The notes under the pieces: generated by a model | The model's input: only the letters and a program-made list of their open reading frames with translations | Told to the model about the DNA's origin: nothing | Databases searched by the model: none | Position numbers and translations under genes: made by a program | From: Elusimicrobiota bacterium | Lineage (GTDB): Bacteria > Elusimicrobiota > Elusimicrobia > UBA1565 > UBA9628 | DNA: 5,018 nt | Direction of reading: 5' to 3' | NCBI GenBank assembly: GCA_023700845.1 | Contig: JAMPYD010000193.1 | Location: 1-5,018 of the forward strand | In this document: piece after piece, positions 4,167 to 5,018 of the stretch | Layout of the letters: each line of letters opens with the position of its first letter | Position numbering within the stretch: position 1 is the first letter of the stretch

Positions 4167-5018
4167 TCGTACGAGGGGTTGGCCGGGTCGGGCTCGAGGT
4201 CCTTGAGGCTGATGTCGAAGCGCACGGCCTCGCCCTTGTGCGTGAAGGCGAAGCAGCCGTTCTTGTTCGCGCTGAAGTTGAAGCCCGCGCCCCACCAGTA
4301 GAAGCCCGGAACCTCGCCGACGGTGTTGGCCGGGCTCGCCGGATTCTGATAGACGGTGAGGTCGGCGTTCTCCGCGATCGGCCCCGCGATGTTGCGCGTC
4401 TTGTGGCGCCAGCGGATCTGGTCGTCGTCGAGCACGGAGCGGCGGTCGTCCTTGAGCGACTTCAGCTGCTCGGCCGTGTGGTAGAAGATGCGCACCGCGG
4501 GATCGCCCAGCACGTCGGCGTAGAAATCCGACTGCCGCGCCGTCGGATAATTCGCGTATTTTTTTTGATAGAGGGCTTCCGGGATCAGAAGGTGGGAATG
4601 CCCCATGTCGGGGAAGAAGACGGCGTCGATGTAGTCCTTCGCGTAGGCCGCCTCGATGTGGCGGACGAGGGCCTTGATCATGATCTCGGGCACGGCCACG
4701 GGCCCGCCGAAATCGGGCCCGTTGGGGAGCTCGTAGCGGCCCTTGGCGGGATTGAAGTAGGCCCGCGCCTTCAGGCGCTTGTCCGAGGCGTACAGCTTGG
4801 CGTAGAGCGCCATCATCTCGGGCATGGTCAGGCCCCAGCGCACGTCGGAGGAGTACAGCTTGGGCTCGGCGTCGGTCTCCGGCGCGCAGGGGAAGGCGGG
4901 AGCCGCGGGCGCGGGCCTGGCCGCGGCGGCCTTGGCGTCGGCGGCGCTTTTCTTCGCGCGTCCGGCGGCCGCGCGGACTTCGGCTTCGAGGGCGCCGTCC
5001 TGGGCCCGGGCAGATCGG
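4163..5018 (-). CDS. Unidentified protein, N-terminus beyond the window (partial)
   Basis: An open frame enters at the right edge and runs 284 codons to the TAG at 4163-4165; its start lies outside. A GTG at 4843 could serve as a start, but the 58 codons before it are open, GC-biased and encode a typical Ala/Lys/Pro-rich linker (about 1-43), so the longer form is preferred. The linker ends near C44, followed by a globular region of about 225 residues. That region holds PDMGHSHLLIP at about 136-146, with D137, H140 and H142 as possible metal ligands, and a Trp/aromatic stretch GFYWWGAGFNFSANKNGCF (238-256). C44 and C255 are the only cysteines visible. The low-complexity lead-in suggests an exported or surface protein with its signal peptide off the edge, but that is inference. 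Fold and function are not recognised. Confidence 0.85.
   Translation of the reverse strand, partial: RSARAQDGALEAEVRAAAGRAKKSAADAKAAAARPAPAAPAFPCAPETDAEPKLYSSDVRWGLTMPEMMALYAKLYASDKRLKARAYFNPAKGRYELPNGPDFGGPVAVPEIMIKALVRHIEAAYAKDYIDAVFFPDMGHSHLLIPEALYQKKYANYPTARQSDFYADVLGDPAVRIFYHTAEQLKSLKDDRRSVLDDDQIRWRHKTRNIAGPIAENADLTVYQNPASPANTVGEVPGFYWWGAGFNFSANKNGCFAFTHKGEAVRFDISLKDLEPDPANPSYD

Noticed and set aside
3966..4295. 109-codon leftward frame across the mini-gene
   Set aside because: It runs through a promoter region and opposite the CxC mini-gene, and conflicts with the better-supported frame of the right-edge gene.
1..5018. CRISPR array, insertion sequence, phage or toxin-antitoxin module
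   Set aside because: There are no regularly spaced repeats, transposase motifs, terminal inverted repeats or recognisable toxin families. Although a tRNA is present, no integrase or repeated tRNA 3' end (att site) was seen in the window.

Overview
The window is a GC-rich bacterial chromosomal segment. Codon use is strongly biased to G or C at third positions, two exported-looking proteins are present, and the initiator tRNA carries an encoded CCA end. There are no signs of phage, transposon or CRISPR. The lineage cannot be fixed from this alone. A deep-branching Gram-negative such as Elusimicrobiota would fit, but that is a guess.

Layout from left to right. At the left edge are the first five codons of a leftward gene with a strong Shine-Dalgarno (1-25). 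Next is an initiator tRNA-Met (119-195) closed by a textbook intrinsic terminator (237-269). A rightward gene for an exported eight-cysteine protein of unknown function follows (287-1024). It converges on a leftward pair, a MarR-family regulator (1957-2412) followed by a pirin-family cupin (1038-1910). A second leftward pair consists of a four-S1-domain RNA-binding protein (2765-3946) and a small KTSC-domain protein (2483-2737). Divergent from the S1 gene is a 49-codon CxC mini-protein (4017-4166). Its stop codon interlocks with that of a leftward gene of unknown function that runs off the right edge (4163-5018).

Two themes link the genes. First, marR and pirin each have their own -10 element inside a similar AT-rich sequence, so a MarR-controlled pirin regulon with autoregulation is likely; by analogy with related MarR systems the signal may be a quinone or phenolic stress, but this is inference. 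Second, three genes (287, 3946 and 4017) have a -10-like hexamer ending only 6 or 7 bases before the start codon and no properly spaced Shine-Dalgarno. This predicts leaderless mRNAs. The initiator tRNA in the same window also departs from the usual initiator signature, with an A-U pair in place of the first of the three anticodon-stem G-C pairs and U1-A72 in place of the unpaired end. No established novel system is visible. The best leads are this initiation pattern, the S1/KTSC/mini-protein cluster and the shared MarR operator.
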